Source: CAIKMD01 sp036501365 (lineage in GTDB: Bacteria > Pseudomonadota > Alphaproteobacteria > ATCC43930 > CGMCC-115725). Taken from it: a stretch of DNA of 64,000 bases. The translations under genes and the position numbers were made by a program. Where the stretch lies: positions 62,001 to 126,000 of the forward strand of contig DASYAL010000074.1 of assembly GCA_036501365.1 (NCBI GenBank), in the 5' to 3' direction. The notes beneath the pieces were generated by a model. The model searched no databases. It saw only the letters and a program-made list of their open reading frames with translations, and had not been told where the DNA came from. Below are positions 24,638 through 33,196 of this stretch, in pieces (position 1 is the first letter of the stretch; every line of letters begins with the position of its first letter).

Positions 24638-26298
24638 CCCAGGCCGCTCCGCCCGTCCATCACCGGCAGGAGAAGCTGCGAGGGATAGCGCGCATCGTGG
24701 AAGATCGTGTCGCTGCCGACCTTGTCGGGCGTATAGGGATGCGCGAACACGCCTTCGGTGACGCTCGAATCGCCGTTGGCGAGCTCGAGCCGGATGCGGC
24801 TGCCCTGCTTGAAGCGATAGGCCGTCGGCATCACCGCGATCGTGAAGGCATAGACGCGGCCGGGCGTCAACATCTGGGGCTTGGTGAAAGCGTAATGCGG
24901 CGCATGCGGCCGCGAGAGCTTTTTGTCGATCGCACGCATCGAGGCGCGCAGCCAGCCCTTGGTGACGATGCGCGAGCGCGGCTGGATGTCGGCTTGGCGA
25001 TCCGCCTCCGCTTGCGGCATCTGCTCTGACAACTTGACGAAGAAATCGGTGTCGTCGCGGCTCGAGACGGCATGCAAGATCAGCTCGATCGGCCCGGCGA
25101 TCTCGATGTCGCGCTCGAGCGGCGGCGTCGCAAAGGTCAGCACGCGGCGCACCGGATCGGGCCGGCCGTCCTTGCCGAAGCCGACGACGCCCAGCCGCCA
25201 GGCGGGATGAGGATAATCGAACACCGTCTTGCCGCCCTGCCCCGTCGGCGCATCGCGGGTCAGTGCGCCGTCGTTGAGCGACGCGACGCTGCCGCTTGGA
25301 CCCTCGCCGAGATAATACGGTTCATAGCGCGCGTTTTTCGGCGGCCAGGACGGCGCGCTCTCGAAACGATCGGCGCCGCTCACGAAATAACGGACATCGG
25401 GCTCGTCGAGATACGAGGTCCGCTTGCCCTTCAGGTAGCAGTCGTAGAACGGTAGCAGATATTTTTCATGGAAGGCGATGCTCGAATAATCGGCGACCGC
25501 CGCGTAGAGGTCGGACGAGCCGAAGACCAGCAGCTTCTTCGACCCGCCGGCGCGCTGAAAGCCGACGATGTTGCCGTTGAGATGGAGATCGACCTTGCTC
25601 CAGACGCCGATCGAGAAGACCGGCGCCTTGATCTTGGCGAGCTTTTCCGCGGCGGCGCGCTCGCGCCACCACGCGTCATAGGTCGGATGCCGCTTCACCT
25701 GCGCGGGATAGTCGAATTCGACGAAGCGCTTCTTGCCGGCGTTCGGATAAGCATTGACCGTGCGCACCTGCTCCCACCAGCTCGTCGGATAGGCGCCGGG
25801 AATGCCGCCGGTATAGGCGGAATCGCGATAGGTATCGATATGCCCGTCATACGGTGCGACGCAGCCGAGATGCGGCGGGTTCTGCGTCGCCATGAACCAT
25901 TGCGAGCGGGCGAAATAGGATTGGCCGACGCCGCCAACCTTGCCGTTCGACCAGCGCTGGGCCGCGATCCATTCGACCACTTCGTAGAGATCGCGCTGCT
26001 CGCGCTTGCACTGATAGCGGAACTCCCCGCCCGACCGGCCGGTGCCGCGCACATCCATATGCACATAGGCGTAGCCTTGCTCGAGATACCAGGCGATCGG
26101 GCCGGTCTCGCGCCACAGGAACAGCGGGATCGCCGGCGCCGCGTCATTGTCGAAGCGGTAGGGCGAGGCGGCAAGGAGCGTCGGAAAACGCTCCTTGCCC
26201 GGCGGCAGGAACAGCGCCGCCGCAATGGCGACGCCATCGCTCATCGGGATCGAGAGCAGCCGTGTCGGCGCGATCGGCTCTTCGCCGCGAACCGCCAC
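24634..26298 (-). CDS. CocE/NonD family hydrolase (X-Pro dipeptidyl-peptidase S15 type)
   Basis: The 554-residue protein has an alpha/beta-hydrolase domain (PTLLAASPYRFDND, YVHMDVRGTGRSGGEFRYQ, nucleophile region GGVGQSYFARSQ) and a C-terminal jelly-roll (LILHAVSSRDDTDFFVKL, GSRIRLELANGDSS), the CocE/S15 architecture for esters or amides such as acylated drugs. The nucleophile is the Ser in GQSYF. The start is GTG 26298, 2 bp after the stop of the upstream binding-protein gene, so the two are coupled. No signal peptide is visible. It may hydrolyse a compound handled by that binding protein. Confidence 0.87.
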   Translation of the reverse strand: MAVRGEEPIAPTRLLSIPMSDGVAIAAALFLPPGKERFPTLLAASPYRFDNDAAPAIPLFLWRETGPIAWYLEQGYAYVHMDVRGTGRSGGEFRYQCKREQRDLYEVVEWIAAQRWSNGKVGGVGQSYFARSQWFMATQNPPHLGCVAPYDGHIDTYRDSAYTGGIPGAYPTSWWEQVRTVNAYPNAGKKRFVEFDYPAQVKRHPTYDAWWRERAAAEKLAKIKAPVFSIGVWSKVDLHLNGNIVGFQRAGGSKKLLVFGSSDLYAAVADYSSIAFHEKYLLPFYDCYLKGKRTSYLDEPDVRYFVSGADRFESAPSWPPKNARYEPYYLGEGPSGSVASLNDGALTRDAPTGQGGKTVFDYPHPAWRLGVVGFGKDGRPDPVRRVLTFATPPLERDIEIAGPIELILHAVSSRDDTDFFVKLSEQMPQAEADRQADIQPRSRIVTKGWLRASMRAIDKKLSRPHAPHYAFTKPQMLTPGRVYAFTIAVMPTAYRFKQGSRIRLELANGDSSVTEGVFAHPYTPDKVGSDTIFHDARYPSQLLLPVMDGRSGLG

Positions 26299-26300
26299 GA

Positions 26301-27326
26301 TCAGGAACCGTTACCCAACCGCCGGTCCGCTTCCTCGATCGGTCCGAGATCGACGTATTTCGGCGAGACGGTCACGGTGTTCTTGATGAGACCATATTTC
26401 AACTCGACGTCGAGCGCTCGCTGTGTCGCGGCGACATCGGGCTTGCCGTCCGGCGCGTGAAAGGAATCGGCTTTGGTATAGACATATTGCAGCGTCTCGG
26501 GCTTTGCCTTCGTCACCGCCGCGACAATCGCCACCGTCTCCTCGTGATGCGCCGGATCGATCAGGTAGCGCACGGCACGAACATGGTCGGTGAGGAAATC
26601 GACCACGGCTGGGCGGTGGGCGGCGAGTACGTCGGCGCGCATCGCCCAGAGCACGGCCTGGATGCGTCCCTCGCCATCCTCGGCGGTGAAGAGCGGCCTG
26701 TATTTGCCTTGCTCGGTCATCATGTAGCGGAATTGCGGCAACAGGTTGATGAGCGCGACTTTGCCCTCGTCGAGCATCGCCGGCATGGTGTTGAAATTGG
26801 CTTCGACGGTGGTGAAGTCCTTGTCCTGCAGCCCGTGCCTGCGCAGCATGATGCGCATCGCCGAATCGCCGAACGAGCCGATCGCGTTGGTCGCGATCAC
26901 CTTGCCGCGCAGGTCCTCGACCTTGTGGACCGGGCTGTCCTTCCGCACGACATAGGTGATGCTCGCATAGCCGGGCACGCCGTCCTGGAAGACGTCGGCA
27001 ATCATCCTTACGTCGAGATGCGCGTTGTCGACGGCAAGCGCGAGCGCTTCGGGCCCGAAGGCCGCGACATCGAGGTCGTTGGTCGCGAGCGCCTCGATCT
27101 GCGGCGTCGTTCCCTGGAAATGCATGCTCTCGACCGTGTAGGTCTTGCCGAAATTTGGAAAGATCTCGGGATGGCGATTATGCAGTTCGTCGATGATCGG
27201 CTGCATGTGCGTCGGCGTCGTGACCCAGCCGACACGGATCTTCCACGGATCGGCGCTGGCGCCGGTCGAGACGCAAGCGGCGAAAGCGGCAATAGCGGCA
27301 ACAGCCGCGATATTTCTGACCTTCAT
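26301..27326 (-). CDS. ABC-type solute-binding protein (NMT1/TauA-like)
   Basis: The 341-residue protein has a signal peptide (MKVRNIAAVAAIAAFAACVSTGASA) and a periplasmic-binding fold of the nitrate/sulfonate/thiamine-precursor type: ALATNDLDVAAFGPEALALA, YASITYVVRKDSPVHKVEDLRGKVIATNAIGSFGD and the later RADVLAAHRPAVVDFL. GGGAGAGAAGCC precedes the start. No ABC permease or ATPase gene is adjacent. Downstream by 2 bp lies the CocE-type hydrolase, which suggests a shared substrate. Confidence 0.85.
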   Translation of the reverse strand: MKVRNIAAVAAIAAFAACVSTGASADPWKIRVGWVTTPTHMQPIIDELHNRHPEIFPNFGKTYTVESMHFQGTTPQIEALATNDLDVAAFGPEALALAVDNAHLDVRMIADVFQDGVPGYASITYVVRKDSPVHKVEDLRGKVIATNAIGSFGDSAMRIMLRRHGLQDKDFTTVEANFNTMPAMLDEGKVALINLLPQFRYMMTEQGKYRPLFTAEDGEGRIQAVLWAMRADVLAAHRPAVVDFLTDHVRAVRYLIDPAHHEETVAIVAAVTKAKPETLQYVYTKADSFHAPDGKPDVAATQRALDVELKYGLIKNTVTVSPKYVDLGPIEEADRRLGNGS

Positions 27327-27409
27327 GGCTTCTCTCCCTGATGATCGCCTTTGTGCTTCGAGCGGCGATTTCCGATCATTCTAGCACGGCGATGCGACGC
27401 CGGGTGCCC

Positions 27410-28009
27410 CTAGCGCGGCGGCAGGCCCGGTTTCGTTCCCGGATCGAGCTGCATGTCGAAAGCGGTGAGCAGCGCCGCCGTGCCGGCGTAATTCGCCATC
27501 AGCGCGACGAGATCGACCAGACCGCGGCGGCCGAATTGCTGCAGCGCGGCAGCGTAGGTCGCGGAACTCACCTTGCGCGCGCCGAGCATCTCGCGGCCGA
27601 GGGCGATGATCGTCGCGTCGGCGGGCTCGACCCCGCTCAGCGGGCGGCGATGGCGGATTACATCGATGAGCGATGCCGGCACGCCTTCCTTCAGCGCCTC
27701 CGGCTCGTGTGCCGCCCATTCGAACTGACTGTCGCATTCGCGCGCGGTAGTAAGGATCGCGACCTCGCGCACGCGCGGGCTGAACCCCGCCTCGAAGCGC
27801 AGATAGTAATTCACCGGCCGCGCATGCTTGGAATAGCGCGGCGAGTGGAGCTGGATGCCGCTCGGCCCCTTAAGGCCCCGGATCGCGCCCGCGCCGCCCG
27901 TGACGACTCGGTCATAGGATGCTTGGCTCTCGGCATCGAGCTCGTCGCGCTTAGGCAGCGGCAGCCGGCAGCCCGATTCGGGATCGATGTCGCTGGGATA
28001 ATCCGCCAT
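27410..28009 (-). CDS. Carboxymuconolactone decarboxylase (CMD/AhpD-like) family protein
   Basis: The 199-residue protein has an AhpD-like helical fold with the core FSPRVREVAILTTARECDSQFEWAAHEPEA; the AhpD CxxC is reduced to a single Cys with a following EWAAH block, as in 4-carboxymuconolactone decarboxylase-like proteins. GGGGAGGACGGA precedes the start. Family roles include lactone decarboxylation and antioxidant defence. It is divergent from the DUF202 gene, and no ring-cleavage gene is adjacent, so its function is open. Confidence 0.87.
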   Translation of the reverse strand: MADYPSDIDPESGCRLPLPKRDELDAESQASYDRVVTGGAGAIRGLKGPSGIQLHSPRYSKHARPVNYYLRFEAGFSPRVREVAILTTARECDSQFEWAAHEPEALKEGVPASLIDVIRHRRPLSGVEPADATIIALGREMLGARKVSSATYAAALQQFGRRGLVDLVALMANYAGTAALLTAFDMQLDPGTKPGLPPR

Positions 28010-28085
28010 TCCGTCCTCCCCAAGGTTTATGCGACTATAGCGCGCCGGAAACGATGAGGCGCGTTCGGTTGTTTCGACGACTGAC

Positions 28086-28472
28086 ATGATCCGCAACTTC
28101 ACCGACCACGCCGCCAACGAGCGCACCTTCCTCGCCTGGACGCGCACCGGCCTCGCTGTCATCGCCTTCGGCTTCGTCATCGAGAAATTCAACATTCTCG
28201 TCGAAGCCGTCGCCAACACCGCCTCCCCTGCTGCGGCGCAAACGCTGTTGATCCAGCGACTCGCCGCGCCGCTCGGCCGATTCGACGGCATCGCTTTGAT
28301 CTTGGTCGGCATTGCCCTCATCGTCATCGCCGGCCTGCGCTATGCCCGCACCGCACAATTAATCGACAAGCCGGAATACGCCGTCAAAGGCAGCGGCCGC
28401 GCCGAGATGGTGTTGACCGTCCTCTTGGCGCTGCTCGCCACCGGCTTCTGCATCTTCGTGATCTTCACCTGA
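28086..28472 (+). CDS. DUF202 (YidH-type) small membrane protein
   Basis: The 128-residue protein has three membrane helices and the DUF202 N-terminus NERTFLAWTRTGLAVIAFGFVIEKF. Its second helix is FDGIALILVGIALIVIAGLRY and the third lies at the C-terminus. Function is unknown. It is divergent from the CMD-family gene and lacks a good ribosome-binding site. Confidence 0.87.
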   Translation: MIRNFTDHAANERTFLAWTRTGLAVIAFGFVIEKFNILVEAVANTASPAAAQTLLIQRLAAPLGRFDGIALILVGIALIVIAGLRYARTAQLIDKPEYAVKGSGRAEMVLTVLLALLATGFCIFVIFT

Positions 28473-28615
28473 CTTTGCTTTGATTTCACACCCGCCGTCA
28501 GGGTAGGTTATTCCGCATTCGGCATGAGCCGATAGCCCGGCTGGCGCGCGTCCCGCGGCCGGCCGGGCAAGAGCCGAGGCGGCAAGCCTCGCACGTCAAG
28601 GGGAAGGGGAACCGC

Positions 28616-29995
28616 ATGTCAATCTTGAGCAAGGATCGCACCATCGCGCCGCCCGGCTATAGCCGCTGGCTGATTCCGCCCGCGGCGCTGTGCATCCATC
28701 TCTGCATCGGCCAGGTCTACGCCTTCAGCGTGTTCAACCTGCCGATGACCAAGCTCCTCGGCATCTCGCAATCGACGCCCGACGACTGGCAGCTGACCGA
28801 TCTCGGCTGGATCTTCAGCATCGCGATCTTCTTCCTCGGCGCTTCGGCGGCCGTGCTCGGCCGCTGGGTCGAGGAAGGCGGGCCGCGCCGGGCGATGTTC
28901 ACCGCCGCGCTGTGCTTCGGCGGGGGCTTTCTCGTCGCAGCGTTAGGCGTCAGCGTTCATGCATTGTGGATCGTCTATCTCGGTTACGGCGTCATCGGCG
29001 GCGTAGGCCTCGGCCTCGGCTATATCTCGCCCGTCTCAACGCTGATTAAATGGTTTCCTGACCGGCCGGGTATGGCGACCGGCATGGCGATCATGGGCTT
29101 CGGCGGCGCCGCTTTTATCGCCTCGCCGCTCTCGGTCTGGCTGATGGGCCGGTTCACCACGCCGACGCATATCGGTGTCGCCGAAACCTTCGTCGTGCTC
29201 GGCGTCATCTACTTCGTCTTCATGATGGTCGGCGCTTTCATCGTGCGCGTGCCGTCGCCGGGCTGGAAGCCCGAAGGCTGGGTCGCGCCGGCGCAAGCGA
29301 AGAAGCTCGTCACGACCAACAACGTCTTCGTCTATGAGGCGCTGAAGACGCCGCAATTCTGGCTGATCTGGTGGGTGCTGTGCCTCAACGTCACCGCCGG
29401 CATCGGCGTGCTTGGTCAAGCTTCCGCGATGAGCCAGGAAATGTTCCCCGGGCGCGTCACCGCGGTCGCCGCCGCCGGCTTCGTCGGGCTGATGAGCCTC
29501 TTCAACATGGCGGGCCGGTTCTTCTGGGCTTCGACCTCCGACTATATCGGCCGCAAGAACACTTACTTCTGCTTCTTCGTCCTCGGCGCGATCCTCTACG
29601 CCTTCGTACCGACGACCGGGAACATCGGCAGCATTACCCTGTTTGTGCTGAGCTTTCTCATCATCATCAGCATGTATGGCGGCGGCTTCGCCACTGTCCC
29701 GGCCTATCTCCGCGATATGTTCGGCACGCGCTATGTCGGCGCCATCCACGGGATGCTGATCACCGCTTGGTCGGCGGCGGGCATTTTCGGTCCGGTGATC
29801 GTCAACTACATGCGCCAATACCAGATCGATCACGGGGTGGCCAAGGCCGATGCGTACAACACCACCATGTATGTGATGGCGGTGCTGCTAATCGTCGGTT
29901 TTGTGTGCAATTTCTTCATCCAGGCGGTGGATAAGCGCCACCACATGACGCGGGAAGCGGAGCTCCAAGCCGAGCGCGAAGGCGCGGCGGCTTAA
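28616..29995 (+). CDS. MFS transporter, oxalate/formate antiporter (OFA) family
   Basis: The 459-residue, twelve-helix protein has OFA-family features: PPAALCIHLCIGQVYAFSVF in helix 1, YGVIGGVGLGLGYISPVSTLIKWFPDRPGMATG, and GGGFATVPAYLRDMFGTRYVGAIHG. OFA members exchange or import small carboxylates such as oxalate or formate. AAGGGGAAGGGG lies upstream of the ATG. It is followed 21 bp later by a 39-residue MFS small subunit, a linkage known for this subfamily. Confidence 0.9.
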   Translation: MSILSKDRTIAPPGYSRWLIPPAALCIHLCIGQVYAFSVFNLPMTKLLGISQSTPDDWQLTDLGWIFSIAIFFLGASAAVLGRWVEEGGPRRAMFTAALCFGGGFLVAALGVSVHALWIVYLGYGVIGGVGLGLGYISPVSTLIKWFPDRPGMATGMAIMGFGGAAFIASPLSVWLMGRFTTPTHIGVAETFVVLGVIYFVFMMVGAFIVRVPSPGWKPEGWVAPAQAKKLVTTNNVFVYEALKTPQFWLIWWVLCLNVTAGIGVLGQASAMSQEMFPGRVTAVAAAGFVGLMSLFNMAGRFFWASTSDYIGRKNTYFCFFVLGAILYAFVPTTGNIGSITLFVLSFLIIISMYGGGFATVPAYLRDMFGTRYVGAIHGMLITAWSAAGIFGPVIVNYMRQYQIDHGVAKADAYNTTMYVMAVLLIVGFVCNFFIQAVDKRHHMTREAELQAEREGAAA

Positions 29996-30016
29996 CGGCG
30001 GAAGGGAAAGACGATC

Positions 30017-30136
30017 ATGGCACAGCAATCTTCCGGCAACGGTCTGAAGCTCACCCTCGCCTGGCTCTTCGTCGGCATTCCGCTGACCTGGGGCGTGATT
30101 CAGACCTGCATCAACGCGCTGCTGCTGTTCAAGTAA
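30017..30136 (+). CDS. MFS transporter small subunit (39 aa)
   Basis: This very short gene encodes MAQQSSGNGLKLTLAWLFVG and continues IPLTWGVIQTCINALLLFK, a single membrane helix with a polar N-terminus. Proteins of this type are known as small subunits encoded directly after OFA-type MFS transporters (family knowledge). GGAAGGGAAAG lies upstream, and the gap to the transporter stop is 21 bp. It probably associates with the transporter in the inner membrane. Confidence 0.82.
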   Translation: MAQQSSGNGLKLTLAWLFVGIPLTWGVIQTCINALLLFK

Positions 30137-30161
30137 TCGCGAACGGCGACGGGTTCGGTCA

Positions 30162-30192
30162 GGCGGCGTCGGAATTCGAGTCCGACGCCGCC
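30162..30192. terminator. GC-rich hairpin between convergent genes
   Basis: GGCGGCGTCGGA (30162-30173) and TCCGACGCCGCC (30181-30192) form a perfect 12-bp stem with a 7-base loop. There is no T tract. Its position after the MFS small-subunit gene and before the convergent GlcG-like gene end suggests a transcript end for both strands. Confidence 0.5.
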
Positions 30193-30219
30193 GCCTGAAA
30201 GGGTTCGACGCGTCCTAGT

Positions 30220-30627
30220 CTAGCCGGCGGCGGCAAGCGCCGCCTTGGCGACGATCACGTCCTCCTCGATCTTGGCGCCGCCTGCGGCGACGCCGCCAAT
30301 CACCTGCCCGTCGACCGTGACCGGAAAGCCGCCCGGGACGTTGGTGAAATCGCCGTCCATGCGGATCTGCATGCTGAGCACGTTCGCCTCGGGTGCGTAG
30401 CCGGTCGGCAGGCGCTGCGAGGCCGAGGTGATCGCCTTCTTGATCGTGGTGCGGCCGGAAAAGAACCGCGCGCCGTCCATCATCAGGAAAGCGATGAGCT
30501 GACCGCTGGCATCGACCACGGCGAGGCTGATCTTGCAGCCGATCTCGTTCGCCTTGGCAACGCCGGCGGCGAGCATCTTCATGCTCGCCTCGTGGGTGAT
30601 GCGATGGGTCGCGACGAAATCCGCCAT
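30220..30627 (-). CDS. GlcG/HbpS family (heme-binding-like) protein
   Basis: The 135-residue protein has the GlcG/HbpS (DUF336) fold: KISLAVVDASGQLIAFLMMDGA, TIKKAITSASQRLPTGYA, GGFPVTVDGQVIGGVAAGGAK and the terminal EEDVIVAKAALAAAG. Members bind haem or act as subunits with diol/glycolate enzymes; the role here is not clear. GGGAGGAAGG precedes the start at 30627. It is divergent from the luciferase-like monooxygenase. Confidence 0.87.
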   Translation of the reverse strand: MADFVATHRITHEASMKMLAAGVAKANEIGCKISLAVVDASGQLIAFLMMDGARFFSGRTTIKKAITSASQRLPTGYAPEANVLSMQIRMDGDFTNVPGGFPVTVDGQVIGGVAAGGAKIEEDVIVAKAALAAAG

Positions 30628-30708
30628 GCCTTCCTCCCTGGCCGGCCACGATGCTAGCAGCGCTCGCGCGCGCTGGCCATTGTCGCGCCGCATCTCTATC
30701 CTTGCGGC

Positions 30709-31827
30709 ATGCGCCGCGAATTGCCGAGCCGTATCGCAAGCTTCAGCCCGAACAAGCTGAAGCTCGGACTCTTCGGCAGCAATTGTTCCTCCGGCCGCGC
30801 GGCGACGCGCGTGCCCGAGCGCTGGTCGGCGAGCTGGGAGGACAATCTCGCGCTCGCGCAACTGGCCGACGAAGCCGGCATGGATCTGATGCTGCCGATC
30901 GGCCGCTGGCGCGGCTATGGCGGCGAGACCGATTTCGAGGGCGAGAGCTGGGAGACCGTCACCTGGGCCTGCGGTCTCCTTGCACAGACGCGGCGCATCA
31001 GCATCTTCGGCACCGTCCACGCGCCGCTAGTCCACCCCGTCTATGCCGCCAAGCAATTCGTCACCGCCGATCATATCGGCCGCGGCCGCTTCGGCCTCAA
31101 CATCGTCTGCGGCTGGAACCAGGACGAGTTCGACATGTTCGGCGTCGATCAGCGCGAGCACGACCATCGCTACGACTACGGCGCCGAATGGCTCGAGGCG
31201 ATCAAGGCGATTTGGCAGAGCGATCAGGATTTCGACTTCGACGGCCGCTTCATCAAGCTGAAGGGCGTGCAAGGCAATCCCAAACCCTTTGGCGGCACGC
31301 GGCCGCTCGTCATGAATGCCGGCTCCTCGCCCGCCGGCCGCGTCTTCAGCGCCAAGAGCTGCGACGTGCTGTTCCGGCCGTTGCGCTCGCTCGAGGCCGG
31401 CGCGCAGGAGGTGCGCGACACGATCGCCGAAGCCGCCGTTCATGGCCGCGAGATCGGCGTCTATTGCAACGGTTACGTCGTCTGCCGCAAGACGCGCCGT
31501 GAAGCCGAGGAGTATCACCGCTATTACGCGGAAGAGATGGGCGACTGGGCGGCGGTCGATCACCTGATTGCGCTGAACAAGGTGAACTCGCAATCCTATT
31601 CGGCGGAGTTCTTCCGGGCGTTCCGCATCCGCTTCGCCGCCGGCCACGGCGGCTTCCCGCTGGTCGGCGATCCCGACGCCATCGCCCAGCAACTGGCGCA
31701 GGTGAGCGCGGCGGGCTTCGCCGGCATCTGCTTTTCCTTCGTCAATTATCTCGACGAATTCCCGTTTTTCCGCGACGAGGTACTACCGCGGCTCGCGCGG
31801 CTGGGGCTGCGCGCGCCCGCACGCTGA
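30709..31827 (+). CDS. LLM-class flavin-dependent monooxygenase
   Basis: The 372-residue protein is a bacterial-luciferase-like TIM barrel. Landmarks are LKLGLFGSNCSSG at the first strand, LAQLADEAGMDLMLPIGRWRGYGG, QFVTADHIGRGRFGLNIVCGW and the C-terminal ISQ-like barrel segments. The closest layout is RutA and the alkanesulfonate/dimethylsulfone monooxygenases, which use FMNH2 and O2 to oxidise pyrimidines or sulfonates. No flavin reductase is nearby. The N-terminal segment MRRELPSRIASFSPNK may extend beyond the core. Confidence 0.88.
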   Translation: MRRELPSRIASFSPNKLKLGLFGSNCSSGRAATRVPERWSASWEDNLALAQLADEAGMDLMLPIGRWRGYGGETDFEGESWETVTWACGLLAQTRRISIFGTVHAPLVHPVYAAKQFVTADHIGRGRFGLNIVCGWNQDEFDMFGVDQREHDHRYDYGAEWLEAIKAIWQSDQDFDFDGRFIKLKGVQGNPKPFGGTRPLVMNAGSSPAGRVFSAKSCDVLFRPLRSLEAGAQEVRDTIAEAAVHGREIGVYCNGYVVCRKTRREAEEYHRYYAEEMGDWAAVDHLIALNKVNSQSYSAEFFRAFRIRFAAGHGGFPLVGDPDAIAQQLAQVSAAGFAGICFSFVNYLDEFPFFRDEVLPRLARLGLRAPAR

Positions 31828-31840
31828 TCCCCGAATCAAC

Positions 31841-31863
31841 GCGGCCGGGACGAGCCCGGCCGC
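31841..31863. terminator. GC-rich hairpin between convergent genes
   Basis: GCGGCCGGG (31841-31849) and CCCGGCCGC (31855-31863) form a perfect 9-bp stem with loop ACGAG, 13 bp after the monooxygenase stop and before the end of the convergent DUF1236 gene. There is no T tract, so a bidirectional terminator is inferred. Confidence 0.45.
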
Positions 31864-31888
31864 GCGATCGCGAAAGTGCCGAAAGCGG

Positions 31889-32239
31889 TTAGTGTTCGAT
31901 GATCCGCACCACGCGGTGCGTGCTCGGATCGACCAGCACAACGTGGCCATCGATCACCGTGTAGCGATCGCTTTGCACCGTGGGCACGTCGACCGTGCTC
32001 GGCATGTCATAGAGCTGCACCTGCGCCGGGACCTCGACGCCAACCGTCGGCGCCCAATCCGGCGGCGGGGGCTGCACCGCGACCTGCTCGTGGGTGATCG
32101 TGCGATAGATGGTCGTCTCCTGGTCGGGCGTGATCGTCGTGGTGGTCGTGGTCGTCGTGCTCTGCGCCCAGCCGGTCGCCGCACCGGCGGACAGGGCTAC
32201 CGCCGTCAAAATCGCCAAACAGACTTTGCTCACACGCAT
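31889..32239 (-). CDS. DUF1236 secreted protein
   Basis: The 116-residue protein has a signal peptide (MRVSKVCLAILTAVALSAGAATGWA), a Thr-rich stretch (eight consecutive Thr after QS), and a C-terminal DUF1236 domain ending DGHVVLVDPSTHRVVRIIEH. DUF1236 is frequent in Hyphomicrobiales and relatives, of unknown function. GGGAGAACCCG precedes the ATG. Confidence 0.87.
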   Translation of the reverse strand: MRVSKVCLAILTAVALSAGAATGWAQSTTTTTTTTITPDQETTIYRTITHEQVAVQPPPPDWAPTVGVEVPAQVQLYDMPSTVDVPTVQSDRYTVIDGHVVLVDPSTHRVVRIIEH

Positions 32240-32306
32240 CGGGTTCTCCCATCAATGCCTGGGGAGACAACAAAACAATCCAGCGGGCAGTTCCTGCGCC
32301 GAAGCT

Positions 32307-33134
32307 CTAGCCATCCTCTTGTGGCGTCGGATAGCCTTTGCGGCGCTTGAAATCGGCGATCCGGTCCTTGACCAGCGCCGATAAAGGCAAGCTCAAGCCA
32401 GCCGCCGCGGCCTCTTGCAGCGCGATCCGCATGTCCTTCTCGGCCCAGGGCGTCGGCCGCTCGTCGGCGCGCGCGCTGAGCGAGAAATTCTCGGCGCTCG
32501 AATGGGTGAGCGCGCCGCGCAGCTTCTCGGTATCGACGCCGAGCGCCGCACCCAGCCGCAAGCCTTCATCATTGGCGCTCATGCAGGCCCAGAGGATGAG
32601 GTTGTTGACCATCTTGCCGACCTGGCCGGCGCCGAAAGGTCCCAAATGGAAGATGTCGGAGGCAAAGCAACGGAACACCGGCTGACAGGCCGCGAAAGCG
32701 GCGTCATCGCCGCCGCCGAGGATGAGCATGGTGCCGGTCTCGGCGAAAGGCTCGCCGCGGGTCAGCGCCATGTCGAGAAGGACGATGCCGCTGCCCTCGA
32801 GCCGCTTCGCCAAATCGCGCGCATATGAGGGCGCGATGGTCGAGCCCATCGCGACGATCAGCCCGGGCCGTCCCGCCTCGCGAATACCATTCGCGCCGAA
32901 CGTGGCGCGCTCGACCTGCGCATCGAAGCCGACCACGATCAGCACCGCGTCGCTGCGCGCGGCAAGCTCGCGCGGCGTTCCGACGATAACGACTCCCAGC
33001 GCGGCGGCACGCTCGCAAGCCGAGACCGAGGAATCGCAGCCGGCGATTCTGAAGCCTTTGGCGATGAGATGGCGTGCCATCGGCCGGCCCATCGCGCCGA
33101 GGCCCAGGATGCCGATCTGCCGTGGGGTTTCCAT
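32307..33134 (-). CDS. NAD(P)-dependent 3-hydroxyisobutyrate dehydrogenase-like enzyme
   Basis: The 275-residue protein has a Rossmann domain (IGILGLGAMGRPMARHL) and the all-helical second domain of beta-hydroxyacid dehydrogenases, with the substrate loop DMALTRGEPFAETGTM and the catalytic Lys in GAGQVGKMVNN. The usual Ala-Pro-Val-Ser-Gly loop is altered to ALTRGEP, which implies a non-standard substrate. GGGAGGAAGAG precedes the ATG. It is divergent from an MFS transporter across about 60 bp, so the two may share regulation. Confidence 0.87.
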   Translation of the reverse strand: METPRQIGILGLGAMGRPMARHLIAKGFRIAGCDSSVSACERAAALGVVIVGTPRELAARSDAVLIVVGFDAQVERATFGANGIREAGRPGLIVAMGSTIAPSYARDLAKRLEGSGIVLLDMALTRGEPFAETGTMLILGGGDDAAFAACQPVFRCFASDIFHLGPFGAGQVGKMVNNLILWACMSANDEGLRLGAALGVDTEKLRGALTHSSAENFSLSARADERPTPWAEKDMRIALQEAAAAGLSLPLSALVKDRIADFKRRKGYPTPQEDG

Positions 33135-33196
33135 TTGCGCTCTTCCTCCCTCTGGACGAGCCGCACTATAACCGGCCCGGGATTGGGGGGAATGAC

